64,000 nucleotides of DNA from positions 1 through 64,000 of the forward strand of contig JBQLZO010000007.1 in assembly GCA_052168315.1 (NCBI GenBank), given 5' to 3'. Position 1 is the first letter of the stretch. Each line of letters begins with the position of its first letter. Below the pieces are notes generated by a model that saw only the letters and a list, made by a program, of their open reading frames with translations, was not told the origin of the DNA and ran no database searches. The position numbers and the translations under genes were made by a program. Shown here in pieces: positions 7,809-17,762 of the stretch. The DNA is from JBQLZO01 sp052168315 (GTDB lineage Bacteria > Planctomycetota > Phycisphaerae > Phycisphaerales > UBA1924).

Positions 7809-8609
7809 TCAGCGGGTGGTGCGCTCGCGGTCGGACCGGGTGAACACGCCCCTGAGGCGACGCACGGGGGGTGCGTTCTCGTCCATGAACGCGTGGACGG
7901 GATCGATGGGTTGGAGCCCAGCGGCCGCGAGGGTGTCCGTGAGTTCCTCGGGAGTGAAGGCGTAGGGCGGGCCCTGGACCTGCTCGAGCGGGATGCGCGG
8001 GTCTCGTCCGCGGGCCACGGCGAGCAGGGCCGCATGGGGCTTGAGGAGCGTGGCGATCCCGCGCGCGAGCGGTTCACGGTGGATGGGTGGGAGGGCCTGG
8101 AGGGTGTGGACCTCGATCACGAGGTCGAAGCGGTGCCGGAGACGCGAGGGCAGATCGAGCAGGTCGGCGCAGTGGAACGCTTCGGCGCACTGGGGGAAGC
8201 GCTGCTTGGCCGATTCGATGGCGCTGGGCGAGACATCGATGCCGACGGCTTCATAGCCCTGCGAGGCGAGCGCGGCGACATCGTTTCCGAGCCCGCACCC
8301 GGCAACGGCGATGCGGGCGCCGGCGCGGACGAACGCTCGGGCGTGCTGATGGAGCCACTGGAGCGCCCAGGGGCAGGGCTTGGCATGGGCCCACGGGATC
8401 CGGGCGTGGTCGCCTGCGGCATCGCGGTAGATGGTGTCGAAGCGGTGGAACCAGGCATCAAGGTCATGCTCGGCGGGTGGCGGCGCGGTGAGGTTGGTTG
8501 AGCCCTTGTGCTCGGCGATGGCCGAGGCGCTGCCGAATCGCTCGGACGCGGCGGTGACGGTGGTTCCGGCGGAGTGACCGCCGGTGGGTGTGTTGTCACG
8601 GGGGTTCAT
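7809..8609 (-). CDS. Class I SAM-dependent methyltransferase (TPMT-like)
   Basis: In this 266-residue protein the SAM-binding motif IAVAGCGLGNDVAAL is at about 100-114, followed by GIDVSPSAIESAK and an acidic motif in FDLVIEVHTLQAL. The upstream WFHRFDTIYRD...PW segment resembles the thiopurine methyltransferase group, which includes detoxifying and metalloid methyltransferases. The substrate cannot be named. The ATG at 8609 was chosen; an ATG at 8642 is in frame and abuts a perfect AAGGAGG with no spacer. It may be a stand-alone gene. Confidence 0.8.
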   Translation of the reverse strand: MNPRDNTPTGGHSAGTTVTAASERFGSASAIAEHKGSTNLTAPPPAEHDLDAWFHRFDTIYRDAAGDHARIPWAHAKPCPWALQWLHQHARAFVRAGARIAVAGCGLGNDVAALASQGYEAVGIDVSPSAIESAKQRFPQCAEAFHCADLLDLPSRLRHRFDLVIEVHTLQALPPIHREPLARGIATLLKPHAALLAVARGRDPRIPLEQVQGPPYAFTPEELTDTLAAAGLQPIDPVHAFMDENAPPVRRLRGVFTRSDRERTTR

Positions 8610-9102
8610 GGGTGCGCCATCCTGCCGGGTGGTCCCGGACATCCTCCTTGAGAACCCTACCCCGAGATCCGAGAAACGGAAGAAAATTCCGCGTTGGGGG
8701 GCGTGATTTGCGGCCCGGCGGGTGATCGGGCAGGCGGCACGCCTGTGATGGGACGGGGCGGAGGGGTGGAGGGCGTGATCGGGCAGCGCAAAAACAAGAG
8801 CGGGCGGAAGACGAACTTCCGCCCGCTCGGGGGGGGGGGGGGGCAATTTGATGACCGAAGTGTACACGAGATATCGGCGGATTTCCAGTCGGGGGATCAG
8901 TTTCAGGTTCGAGAAGGTGAAGTTTTTGTGGATTTCAGGTTGATGAAGGGTGCTCAAGTCCTGACAGACTCCGAATACAGGGCGACTGAGCCCCGGTCGA
9001 GGGGCGAGATGGGGACGATCGGAATGATCGGCATGTGACTGGGAATTGGTTGGGAACTGGGCGGGGCATCGTGCGGGAGGCGCGGGAGCCTGCTCGGGTG
9101 TC
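8610..9102. other. Intergenic region without a gene
   Basis: This 490-base gap holds the terminator at 8788-8828 and a run of 15 G at 8829-8843, then AT-richer sequence with no convincing reading frame. The minus-strand permease gene upstream ends at 9103. Confidence 0.6.
8788..8828 (-). terminator. Rho-independent terminator of the MacB-type permease gene
   Basis: A perfect 13-base-pair stem (GAGCGGGCGGAAG and its complement, five-base loop) is followed on the minus strand by TTGTTTTTG. It lies about 275 bases after the permease stop codon. On the other side the stem is bordered by the 15-G run. Confidence 0.8.
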
Positions 9103-10428
9103 TCAATCGTGCCTGAGGGCGACGATGGGGTCTTGGCGCGCGGCGACCTTGGCGGGGTAGATCCCGAAGATGAGCCCGGTGGCGGTGGCGACCGCGAAGG
9201 AGACGACGACCGGGAGGAGCGAGAGCGCGGTGGGGAGATCGACCTCGTCGGAGACCCACTTCCCGATGATGGGCGCTCTGGGGAGGAGGGGGACGCCGTA
9301 CCCGATGGCCAGGGCGAGCCCGACGCCGAGCGCGATGCCGATGACGCCTCCGATGGCCGAGAGCACGCCGGTCTCGACGAGGAACTGGGCGACGATGTGC
9401 TTGCGCGTGGCGCCCAGTGCCCTGCGGACGCCGATCTCGCGGGTTCGTTCGGTGACGGAGGCGAGCATGATGTTCATGATGCCGATGCCGCCGACGAGCA
9501 GGGCGATGCCGGCGATGGCCGCGGTGACGATGTTGCCCGTCAGGGCCCGTCGGCGGGCGGCTTCGAGGAGCTCGAAGGGCACGACCATGTTGACGCCCTT
9601 GAAGTTGTCGGTGCGGACCTCGAGGAGGCGCCGGATGAGCGCGCCATCGGTGATGACGGCCTCGCGGGTCGGGGCCTCGTAGTAGATCTCGGTGATCTCG
9701 ACGCGCTCGATGGACCTGCTCCCCGAAGACTGCCGGACCACGACATCGCCGAAGCGCGACTCGGCGGTGGTGATGGGGATGTGCATGTCGTGGTTGAGGT
9801 CTCGCCCGACGAGGGCGGCTCCGGCGCCGCCGGCGAGCCCGACGGGCGCGAGGATGCCGACGATGGTGAAGACCTGCTGGTCGATGCGGACGGTCTCGCC
9901 GAGCGGGTCTTCGAAGGGGAAAAGAGTGCGGGCGAGTTCGTACCCGAGCACGGCGACGGGCTCGCGGTTCTCGATGTCGGTCTGGTTGATGTATCGGCCC
10001 TTGCCGACGCGGAGCCGTGCGACGCGGAGCAGGTCGGGCGTGGTGCCGAAGGCCTGGGAGGACTTCATGATCTCGGCGCGGAGGACCTGGGTGCCCACGG
10101 CCTTGAGGGGGACGATGGCCTCGGCCTCGGGGAACTGGGCATTGATGACCTTGAGGTCCTCGCGCTTGAGCCCGTAGGAGACCTGCCACCCGGAGCGCTG
10201 GCCCTGCTGCTGCGACTCGGCGGGGAGCACGGACTTGATGATGATGTTGCGGGCGCCGAGGCGCTCGATCTCGTCGAGGGCGGCCTGGGTGGAGCCGTTG
10301 CCGATCGCGGCCATGGTGATCACGGCGGCGACGCCGAGGATGATGCCCAGCGCGGTGAGGATCGAGCGGAGGATGTGCAGCCGGAGGTTCGAGAGCCCGA
10401 GGGCGATGATCTCGAGGAGGAAGTGCAC
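9103..10428 (-). CDS. MacB/FtsX-type ABC transporter permease
   Basis: The 441-residue protein has the standard MacB permease layout. An N-terminal membrane helix (LRSILTALGIILGVAAVITM) is followed by a periplasmic domain of about 240 residues and three C-terminal helices with the FtsX-family motif RTREIGVRRALGATRKHI. Such permeases work with a cytoplasmic ATPase and often a membrane fusion protein in lipoprotein handling or efflux of peptides or drugs. The GTG at 10428 has GGAG eight bases upstream; an in-frame ATG at 10527 would add a Pro/Arg-rich leader. Neither ATPase nor fusion protein is adjacent, so the partners are encoded elsewhere. Confidence 0.88.
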   Translation of the reverse strand: MHFLLEIIALGLSNLRLHILRSILTALGIILGVAAVITMAAIGNGSTQAALDEIERLGARNIIIKSVLPAESQQQGQRSGWQVSYGLKREDLKVINAQFPEAEAIVPLKAVGTQVLRAEIMKSSQAFGTTPDLLRVARLRVGKGRYINQTDIENREPVAVLGYELARTLFPFEDPLGETVRIDQQVFTIVGILAPVGLAGGAGAALVGRDLNHDMHIPITTAESRFGDVVVRQSSGSRSIERVEITEIYYEAPTREAVITDGALIRRLLEVRTDNFKGVNMVVPFELLEAARRRALTGNIVTAAIAGIALLVGGIGIMNIMLASVTERTREIGVRRALGATRKHIVAQFLVETGVLSAIGGVIGIALGVGLALAIGYGVPLLPRAPIIGKWVSDEVDLPTALSLLPVVVSFAVATATGLIFGIYPAKVAARQDPIVALRHD

Positions 10429-10799
10429 GGTCTTGGCTCCGGGGTTCGGACGGTGGGGCTGGGTGGGCGAAGCGCTGGCGATGCGGGAGCGGGATCGCCG
10501 GGGCCCCGCGAACGATCGGACCCGCATGGGGCAATTGGGTGGGGGACGCGGGGGCGGGGGGACCCGCCCGGACGGGGGAAGCGTAGTGTGGGTATGGGCG
10601 TGGGGACGGTGATGGTTCGGGATTGGAGCGGGTGTGGGTGTGTCTGGCGTGGGGCGGGGCGCGGTGATGGGGGTGGCGGTGGGCGTGGTTGTTTGGTGGC
10701 GGGGCGCGAATCGTCCGATGGGTGGGATTCGCGGGCGGTGCGTGGGCCGTCCGAGTGGTTGCCGGGAGTGGGGGATGGGAGAAACGGGTTTCGTCGTCG
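10429..10799. other. Intergenic region between divergent genes
   Basis: This is about 370 bases of G/T-rich sequence between the permease gene (minus) and the small plus-strand gene. It should contain both promoters, but no clear -35/-10 pair or hairpin was found. Confidence 0.5.
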
Positions 10800-11156
10800 A
10801 TGGCGCGGATTGAGATCACGAACGAGCGTGAGGCGGGCGCGGGATGGGCGTTCGATGTCGTGATCGCCGGCGGCGTGGTCTCGGATTCGTCGGGCCCGGG
10901 CGGTGGGGACACCGCGGAGGGCGCGGCGGGGCGCACGGCGACGGGGACGGGCACACGGCATGAGGTGCGCCTGTCGTGGGCGGATTACGAGTACTGGAGC
11001 CACGGCACGCGTCCGCCGGCGTGGGTGGTGGAGGTGGTGCTGGGGTTCGTGCTGTCGCGGGAAGATGGGGTGCAGGAGCTGCGTCCGAGCCTGGATCTCG
11101 GTCGCGTGCGCCGCCGGTGGTCGGGCGTGGATGCGTGGGTGGATGAGCGGGTGTGA
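10800..11156 (+). CDS. Small conserved-type hypothetical protein
   Basis: The 118-residue soluble protein starts MARIEITNEREAGAGWAFDV. It has a Gly/Thr-rich centre and a C-terminal half with LSWADYEYWSHGTRPPAWVV, then ELRPSLDLGRVRRRW. There is no signal peptide or membrane segment. I do not recognise the family. The tidy start, coding-like composition and aromatic/charged pattern support a real gene. It stands alone, divergent from the permease gene. Confidence 0.6.
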   Translation: MARIEITNEREAGAGWAFDVVIAGGVVSDSSGPGGGDTAEGAAGRTATGTGTRHEVRLSWADYEYWSHGTRPPAWVVEVVLGFVLSREDGVQELRPSLDLGRVRRRWSGVDAWVDERV

Positions 11157-11365
11157 GGCGCGGGGGTGCGTGCGGGGCGGGATCGAAGTCTGTGTGCGAG
11201 GAATTGAATCGCCCCGCGGGATCTCTCGATCCGGCGGGGCGGGAGGGGTCAGCGCGTTGATGAGGGAGTGTGCTCCGCGTGCGTCAGCACTCGCGCGCGG
11301 GGCGTGCGCTTTGGGCTGGGTTGTTTCGATCGGAGGGTGGCGGCCCGGCGGGCGGGGCGCTTCGC

Positions 11366-11680
11366 TCAGTCGTTGTCCTCGGCGTCGTTGTCGGACGCGT
11401 GGTCGTTGTTGATGTTGGGGTTGGCGCCGGGGCCTCGGAGCATGGTGCGGAGTTGTTCGTTCTCGCGGCGGGTGGCTTCGAGGTCGAAGACGAGGTACTT
11501 GACGCCGAGGCGGAGATAGTCGACAGAGTCCTGCAGCGATTTGATGGTCTGGCGGATCTTCTCGTGGCGGGTCTTGGTCTCCTCGGCCAGTTCGAGGAGC
11601 GGGGCGCGCTTGTCCTCGGGAAGGTCGTTGATCTGGAGCAGGAGTTCATCGAGCTTGTTCTGGAAGTCCTTCTCGTTCAT
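11366..11680 (-). CDS. Small coiled-coil protein
   Basis: Nearly all of this 104-residue protein is predicted helical, with heptad-like spacing across about 3-80 (LDELLLQINDLPEDKRAPLL, then KIRQTIKSLQDSVDYLRLGV). The tail is acidic and Asn-rich. A GAGAGGGG purine tract precedes the ATG at 11680. It has no recognised catalytic motif and may oligomerise or act as a small regulator. The function is unknown. Confidence 0.65.
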   Translation of the reverse strand: MNEKDFQNKLDELLLQINDLPEDKRAPLLELAEETKTRHEKIRQTIKSLQDSVDYLRLGVKYLVFDLEATRRENEQLRTMLRGPGANPNINNDHASDNDAEDND

Positions 11681-12032
11681 GGCGTGCCCCTCTCTCTGAT
11701 GTGCTGTGTGCGGATGTGCGCGGGTCTTCGGATGCGCGGCGTGTTCTCGCGGGTGACTCGTCCGCGTCGCTGGAATGGGGGATGCACGGGGCGTGCCAGC
11801 CGGCGGCGCGGGCGGGCCATGTGCGGCGCTCGCGGCGGCGCTCTGTGAAGTGTGTACCGGCGGGCGCGTGTGTGTGGGCGCCGGGTGGGGGGAAGATCGC
11901 CGATTCGTGGTTGCGCGCGGCGGCGCGATCGGCGCAGGCCTCACAGACGGAACGGCTCGGCGTCCGATCGCGGCGGTCGGTGTGCAGGCGGGATGGTGCG
12001 CGCGGCGCGGATGCGCGGGATGTCGCGGGCCC
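11681..12032. other. Intergenic region without a gene
   Basis: This is about 350 bases between two minus-strand genes. The sequence is GC-rich with no ORF of coding character, and I see no repeat, hairpin or RNA gene. Confidence 0.5.
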
Positions 12033-12662
12033 TCAACGGGTGGCGTTGAATCGGCGGATGGCGTTGCGTGCAGTGGACGGGGCATCGCGGATGGCCGCGT
12101 CGAGCGCGCCGGGCTCCTTCTTCTTGATCTCGCGGAGCAGGGCGACGACCTGCGCATCGCGGGCCGCGGCGTACCGGTCGAAGAAGAGTTCGAGCTCGTG
12201 GCGGTTGAATTTCGAGAGCGGGTCCGAGAGCCCGGTCTGCGTCGCGGCCCAGTCGAGCAGGGGCGCGCCCTGGCGGGTGAAGCGGAAGAGGTCGTAGGTG
12301 GCACGGAGGCGCTGCTGGAGGGTGGTGAACGGGTCGCGGGTGGACTCGGGGAGCTCGGCCATCCGCTCCTCGATGTTGCGCGAGCCCTCGAGCTGGGAGA
12401 GCCACCCGGTGCCGGCCGGTTCGGCGGTGGGCGACTCGGCGTTCGGGGCGGCATTGTCGCTGGCGGTGGCGAGCCTGAGCGGGGCGTAGGCGGTCGAGAG
12501 GGTCTTGAGCCCGCCGCGCTCGAACCGGATGGTCAGCCGCTGGCAGGGCCTGCCGGAGTCGGCGGCGTTGGCGGCGGCGGTGACGGTGCCGATGCCCCAC
12601 TCGGGCTTGCCGGGGTGGAAGACTCGGTCGCCGAAGCTGTATCTGGCGCTGGCGTTGGTCAT
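12033..12662 (-). CDS. DUF3553 domain-containing protein
   Basis: The N-terminal part (about 6-60) has YSFGDRVFHPGKPEWGIGTV followed by QRLTIRFERGGLKTL. This is the small beta-barrel DUF3553/UvrD-C-terminal-like fold that recognises nucleic acid or RNA polymerase in relatives. A linker follows, then a helical C-terminal half (DPFTTLQQRLRATYDLFRF and a Lys-rich end). At 209 residues it is longer than simple DUF3553 proteins. Its role is unknown; a transcription-repair or nucleic-acid link is only suggested by the domain. Confidence 0.75.
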   Translation of the reverse strand: MTNASARYSFGDRVFHPGKPEWGIGTVTAAANAADSGRPCQRLTIRFERGGLKTLSTAYAPLRLATASDNAAPNAESPTAEPAGTGWLSQLEGSRNIEERMAELPESTRDPFTTLQQRLRATYDLFRFTRQGAPLLDWAATQTGLSDPLSKFNRHELELFFDRYAAARDAQVVALLREIKKKEPGALDAAIRDAPSTARNAIRRFNATR

Positions 12663-13035
12663 GCGGTGGTTGGCGCTGGGCTGGGGGTGGATGGGGTGTG
12701 GGAGGCCGGAAAGCGAGTGGTTGAGGACATTGAACGAATCGGGAGGGAACGAAGGGGTTGGGGGGAGTCGGGGATTGGAGGGTTGGGGGGCGCGGGGCGT
12801 GGGCGACCGCGGCCGCGTCGTCGGCGGAGCGGGCCTATCGTTGGGGTCTCATGGGCGGGTGAGCCCCGGGGCGTGCGCCCGCGGGGTCCGGGGAGTGTAG
12901 GTTCGCCGTGGCGGGCGGGCAGGCGGGGGATCCCGCGGGCTGTGGGGCCCCGGTGGGCGTGGGGATCGGGATCGGAATGGATTCGGTCGGTTTCGTGGCC
13001 GCACTGGTGTCATCAGCAGCAAGGAATGGAACGGC
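12663..13035. other. Intergenic region upstream of rpoZ
   Basis: This gap of about 370 bases contains a strong GC hairpin at 12864-12886 (CCCCGGGGCG paired around TG). The rpoZ ribosome-binding site AAGGA is at 13021-13025. No gene was found. The rpoZ promoter probably lies here but is not obvious. Confidence 0.5.
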
Positions 13036-13317
13036 ATGATCGAGGCTCTGAAGGGCGAGGAGATCGTGGACAAGGTCGGCGGGCGCTTCAAGCTGTGCGC
13101 GCTGATCCAGCATCGGCTGCGCGAGCTGCTGGACGGCGCGCGTCCGCTGGTGGACCGGAACGGCCGTTCCGATCTCGAAGTGGTGATCGATGAGATCGCG
13201 CAGGACAAGATCACGATCGACTTCCGCCACGGCGCGGTGGCGGCGACGCTGAGCCCGGAGCTGCACGAGCGCCTGGTGGACAACGCGCCGGTCGGCGAGC
13301 TCGACGACGCCGAGTGA
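13036..13317 (+). CDS. rpoZ: RNA polymerase omega subunit
   Basis: The 93-residue protein has the omega core IVDKVGGRFKLCALIQHRLR at 10-29, followed by ELLDGARPLV. This region packs against the beta-prime C-terminus and helps assemble RNA polymerase. The C-terminal half (EVVIDEIAQDKITIDF) resembles planctomycete omega proteins more than the proteobacterial ones. AAGGA is ten bases before the ATG. The gene is followed after 60 bases by coaC, an order also common where gmk-rpoZ-coaBC cluster; gmk is absent here. Confidence 0.85.
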   Translation: MIEALKGEEIVDKVGGRFKLCALIQHRLRELLDGARPLVDRNGRSDLEVVIDEIAQDKITIDFRHGAVAATLSPELHERLVDNAPVGELDDAE

Positions 13318-13377
13318 GCGTGAGCCGGGGTGCTGCGGGGGTTCGGCAGGTGATGCGTTTCTGCGAGGGCCGATCGG

Positions 13378-13965
13378 ATGGTTGATTCGGCATCGGGCGA
13401 TGGCGTGCGCGTGCTGGTGGGCGTGACGGGCGGGATCGCGGCCTACAAGTCGGCGATGGTGGTGTCGCGCCTGGCGCAGGCGGGGGCGGCGGTGACCGTG
13501 TGCATGACGGAGTCGGCCACGCGGTTCATCACGCCGCTGACGATGCAAGCGCTCTCGGCCCGCCCGGTGTACACCTCGGCGTGGGAGCACATCGAATCGC
13601 AGGATCCGCAGCACATCTCGCTGGCCCGGTCGATCGATGTGGCGGTGGTGTGCCCGTGCACGATGGACTTCCTGGCGAAGCTGGCCACGGGGCGGACGGA
13701 CGATGTGGTGTCGCTGATCCTCAGCGCGGTGGACCGGTCGCGGACGCCCGTGCTCCTGGCGCCATCGATGAACGAGGTGATGTGGGCGCAGCCCTCGACG
13801 CGCCGGAATGTGGCGCTGCTGGGCGAGGATGGCTTCCTTTTTGAGGGGCCCGGGGATGGGTGGCAGGCGTGCCGCGCGGTGGGGCCCGGGCGGATGTCCG
13901 AGCCGGAGGCGATCGTGGCGCGGGTGCTGTCGCTGGGAAGCGGCGGCTCGGGCGGCCGAAGGTGA
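13378..13965 (+). CDS. coaC: Phosphopantothenoylcysteine decarboxylase (CoaC only)
   Basis: This flavoprotein decarboxylates 4'-phosphopantothenoylcysteine to phosphopantetheine in CoA synthesis. The 195 residues cover only the CoaC half of bacterial CoaBC. The N-terminus is VLVGVTGGIAAYKS. His79 sits in QDPQHISLA, the substrate motif reads PSMNEVMW at 129-136 (usually PAMN), and Cys165 lies in GWQACRAVGPGRM. The protein ends just after the active-site Cys loop, where CoaB normally begins. No CoaB ligase frame follows, so the ligase must be a separate gene. It is probably cotranscribed with rpoZ. Confidence 0.88.
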   Translation: MVDSASGDGVRVLVGVTGGIAAYKSAMVVSRLAQAGAAVTVCMTESATRFITPLTMQALSARPVYTSAWEHIESQDPQHISLARSIDVAVVCPCTMDFLAKLATGRTDDVVSLILSAVDRSRTPVLLAPSMNEVMWAQPSTRRNVALLGEDGFLFEGPGDGWQACRAVGPGRMSEPEAIVARVLSLGSGGSGGRR

Positions 13966-13995
13966 GCGCGCTGTTCGCGGCGTTATGCTGATGCG

Positions 13996-14985
13996 ATGAG
14001 CGAGCCGAACGCCCGCCGCCCGGTGCGGCTTGAGGATCTGAGCGATGGACTGGCGTGGCCGGTGCTGCTGAAGCTGGCGGGGCTGTCGCTGCGCTGGTCG
14101 CGGCTGCTTGTGGCGTGGGCGGCGGGGCTGGTGGTGGTGCTGGTGTGGCGGTGGAAGCCGGCCGCGCTGGATGTGGTGTGGTCGTGGGTGATGCGGGAGT
14201 ATCTGGCGGCGGTGGGTATCGAGGGCATGGACAGGGTGGATGGGGCGAGCGCTGTGTCGCTGGGAGAGCAGCTGCAGGCGCTGGGCACACGGGAGCTGCT
14301 GATCGGCGGGGTGGTGGTGGCGGCGCTGGTGCTGGTGCTCAGCGCGGTGGTGGCGATGCTGTCGCGCTCGACCGCACTGGAAGTTGCCCGCGGGCTCGAG
14401 GTCTCGCCGAGGTACATGGCCGGGTGGCTCTGGCGTCGCCCCATGGCGGCGGTGGTGTGGATGTGGTGGGCGCCCGCGGCGGTGGTGCTGGGGCTGGTTC
14501 CGGGGGCCGGGGTGTGGCTGGCGATGGCGCTGGGCGAGGGCGCAGCGCGTTCGGCGGTGATGGTGGTGGTGGCGCCGGTGGCGCTGGGCTGGCTGGTGCT
14601 GAGCGTGTTCGCGGCCTTGTCATCGCCGCTGATGTGGGGCGCGGCCGCGAGCGACATCGGCGATGACATCGACCGGACACAGCGGACCATGGCGGTGGCG
14701 CTGTCGCACCCGGTGCGGCTGCTGGTGTGCTACGCGTGGACCGCGCTGGTGGGATTCGTGCTGCTGTCGGTGTACTCGGGGCTCGTGTGGGCGCTGGTGT
14801 CGATGGTGATCGCGGCGGGTGGACCGGAGATGTGGCCCGCGATGGAATGGGCCCTGTTGCCGCTGCGGGCGCTGGGCGTGGGGATCGCGATCTCGGTGCT
14901 GGCCGGCGGCGTGACGCTGAGCTGGCTGTACCTTCGGCGCGTGGGCGATGAGCAGGACTACTCGGAAGTGCCGGTGGATGGGTGA
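13996..14985 (+). CDS. Multi-pass membrane protein of unknown function
   Basis: The 329-residue protein has a short polar N-terminus and about six hydrophobic segments: near 36-52, 100-122, 150-175, 190-210, 245-275 and 285-315. No transporter signature or catalytic motif stands out. A charged loop with SDIGDDIDRTQRTMAVALSH lies between segments 4 and 5. It starts 30 bases after coaC and may be in the same transcript. I do not recognise the family. Confidence 0.7.
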   Translation: MSEPNARRPVRLEDLSDGLAWPVLLKLAGLSLRWSRLLVAWAAGLVVVLVWRWKPAALDVVWSWVMREYLAAVGIEGMDRVDGASAVSLGEQLQALGTRELLIGGVVVAALVLVLSAVVAMLSRSTALEVARGLEVSPRYMAGWLWRRPMAAVVWMWWAPAAVVLGLVPGAGVWLAMALGEGAARSAVMVVVAPVALGWLVLSVFAALSSPLMWGAAASDIGDDIDRTQRTMAVALSHPVRLLVCYAWTALVGFVLLSVYSGLVWALVSMVIAAGGPEMWPAMEWALLPLRALGVGIAISVLAGGVTLSWLYLRRVGDEQDYSEVPVDG

Positions 14986-14991
14986 AGGGGC

Positions 14992-15113
14992 AGAGTGCCA
15001 GATGGCAGATGGCCAGAGGGTCAGATGGGTGAGATGCGGGCATTGCCCCCCCACTCCTGCTGGTGCCTGATGCCTGGTGCCTCTCTGGTGCCTTTCTGAT
15101 GCCTGATGTCTTG
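14992..15113. repeat. Degenerate short tandem repeat region
   Basis: The gap before ridA consists of CAGATGG/CAGAGGG-type units followed by TGATGCC/TGGTGCC-type units, for example GTGCCAGATGGCAGATGG and then repeated GGTGCC and TGATGCC. It is noncoding and has the look of slippage-expanded sequence. Similar words occur in the linker-coding DNA of the XRE/S24 gene at about 2513-2590. Confidence 0.55.
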
Positions 15114-15133
15114 GTTCGGTTTGGAGGTGCGTG

Positions 15134-15595
15134 ATGCCGAAAGGCGCGGGGAAGAACAAGAACTCCGGCGAGATCGTCAGCGGACGCGCTCCGGAGCCGG
15201 TCGGGGCGTATCCGCACGCGCGGCGGGTGGGGAACCTGTTGTTCCTGTCGGGGATCGGGCCTCGCAGGCGGGGGACGCCGGAGATCCCCGGCGTGAAAGT
15301 GGATGAGAAGGGGCGGATCGTGTCGCTGGACTTCGAGGCCCAATGCGTCAGCGTGTTCGAGAATGTGCGGACGGTGCTGGAAGAGTGCGGCTCGTCGCTG
15401 GATCGCGTGGTGGATGTGCTGGTGTTCCTGACGAACATGGAGCGCGACTTCGTGGTGTACAACCGGGTGTACGCCGAGTGGTTCGCGGGCGAGGGGAAGG
15501 CCAACCCGGCGCGGACGACGGTGGAGGTCAGCGCGCTCCCGCGGGCGGGCGAGGCGCCGATCTCGATCGAACTGAAGGTGATCGCAACGGTGTGA
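15134..15595 (+). CDS. RidA/YjgF family protein
   Basis: The 153-residue protein is in the RidA superfamily of trimeric enamine/imine hydrolases. Core features are PVGAYPHARRVGNLLFLSG, the central FENVRTVLEECGSSLDRVVD and NPARTTVEVSALPR with the conserved Arg. Residues around 35-60 (GTPEIPGVKVDEKGRIV) are an insertion typical of the 2-aminomuconate deaminase-like branch. GGAGG lies six bases before the ATG at 15134. The convergent neighbour is a kynurenine formamidase-like gene, so a link to tryptophan/aminomuconate breakdown is possible but not proven. General imine detoxification is the alternative. Confidence 0.88.
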   Translation: MPKGAGKNKNSGEIVSGRAPEPVGAYPHARRVGNLLFLSGIGPRRRGTPEIPGVKVDEKGRIVSLDFEAQCVSVFENVRTVLEECGSSLDRVVDVLVFLTNMERDFVVYNRVYAEWFAGEGKANPARTTVEVSALPRAGEAPISIELKVIATV

Positions 15596-15647
15596 GCGCT
15601 GCCCGCCCGGGCGAGCGCAGCACCAGCCCCGCACGCGGCGGGATCGC

Positions 15648-16271
15648 TCAGTCCATGGTTCGCAGCACCGCCCGGACGGGGCTGCCATCGGCGCCGGCGA
15701 TCTTGAGCGGCAGCGCGATCAGCTCGTAGACGCCATCGGGCACGGGCGCGAGCATCAGCCCCTCGATGATCGCGATGTTGTTGCGCAGGCACGCGTTGTG
15801 GGCGGGCAGGTCCTTCGAGTGGCAGAGGTCGACCGAGGGGGTGTCCATGCCGATGAGCCGGACATCGCGGGCCGCGAGCCAGTCGATCAGATCCGGGTCG
15901 AGGGCGGCGAAGTCCTCGTTGAAGTGCGCGGGATCGGGGTATGTGCCGGACTTGAAGAGGATGCGCGGGGCGAGCAGGTCGGTGGTGGACAGGTCGTCGA
16001 TGGTGAAGCGGGTGTCGCGCTGCGCGCTGACGGAGATCACCTGGGCCGGGCCGAGGTACAGGTCGAGCGGCATGGCGTCGATCCCGGGCGCATCCAGCGC
16101 GTAGTGGCAGGGCGCATCGGCGTGCGATCCGGTGTGGAGCGTGGTGGTCAGCGATGAGACCGTGACGGACGCGCCATCCTTGATGTGGCACCCGATGGTG
16201 CGCTTCGGGGGCGTGTCACCGGTCCACACGGCCAGGCGATCGGAAATGGTCGGCGAGAGGTCATAGAGCAT
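15648..16271 (-). CDS. Cyclase family protein, kynurenine formamidase (KynB)-like
   Basis: The 207-residue protein has the metal-binding motif HTGSHADAP at 46-54 of the cyclase/KynB family, the N-terminal YDLSPTIS...VWTGDTPP, and GMDTPSVDL near 150. It also has the length expected for bacterial arylformamidase, which hydrolyses N-formylkynurenine to kynurenine. The start at 16271 excludes an Arg/Pro-rich upstream frame. No tryptophan dioxygenase or kynureninase is in the window, so the pathway assignment rests on the protein alone and on the RidA neighbour. Confidence 0.82.
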   Translation of the reverse strand: MLYDLSPTISDRLAVWTGDTPPKRTIGCHIKDGASVTVSSLTTTLHTGSHADAPCHYALDAPGIDAMPLDLYLGPAQVISVSAQRDTRFTIDDLSTTDLLAPRILFKSGTYPDPAHFNEDFAALDPDLIDWLAARDVRLIGMDTPSVDLCHSKDLPAHNACLRNNIAIIEGLMLAPVPDGVYELIALPLKIAGADGSPVRAVLRTMD

Positions 16272-16328
16272 GGCGGGAGGATAGTGGGGCGAGCCGGGCG
16301 TGCGCGCACGGAGGCGTGGGCGCACGGA

Positions 16329-16368
16329 ACGCCCCGCTGCGCGGTCGATTGGTCGCGGAGCGGGGCGT
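16329..16368. other. Stem-loop downstream of clpX
   Basis: A perfect 10-base inverted repeat (ACGCCCCGCT / AGCGGGGCGT), extendable inward by four more pairs after one mismatch, lies about 90 bases beyond the clpX stop. No T-run follows it on the minus strand, so a Rho-independent terminator is not clear. An RNA-stabilising 3' hairpin is possible. Confidence 0.45.
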
Positions 16369-16457
16369 GGATGTGTGGTCCGGTTGTGAGAACCCGCAGC
16401 GCCGCAGGGCGATCGTGGGTCGGGGACCGGCGGGCCCCCGGGGGGGTTGGGGGGGGG

Positions 16458-17762
<1,305 letters not shown>

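Noticed and set aside
8954..10954. Minus-strand frame of 666 codons overlapping the permease gene
   Set aside because: It is Arg/Pro/His-rich and in a different frame from the permease, which has clear MacB/FtsX motifs.
14992..15113. CRISPR array
   Set aside because: The units are about 7 bases, degenerate and without regular spacers; no cas gene is nearby.
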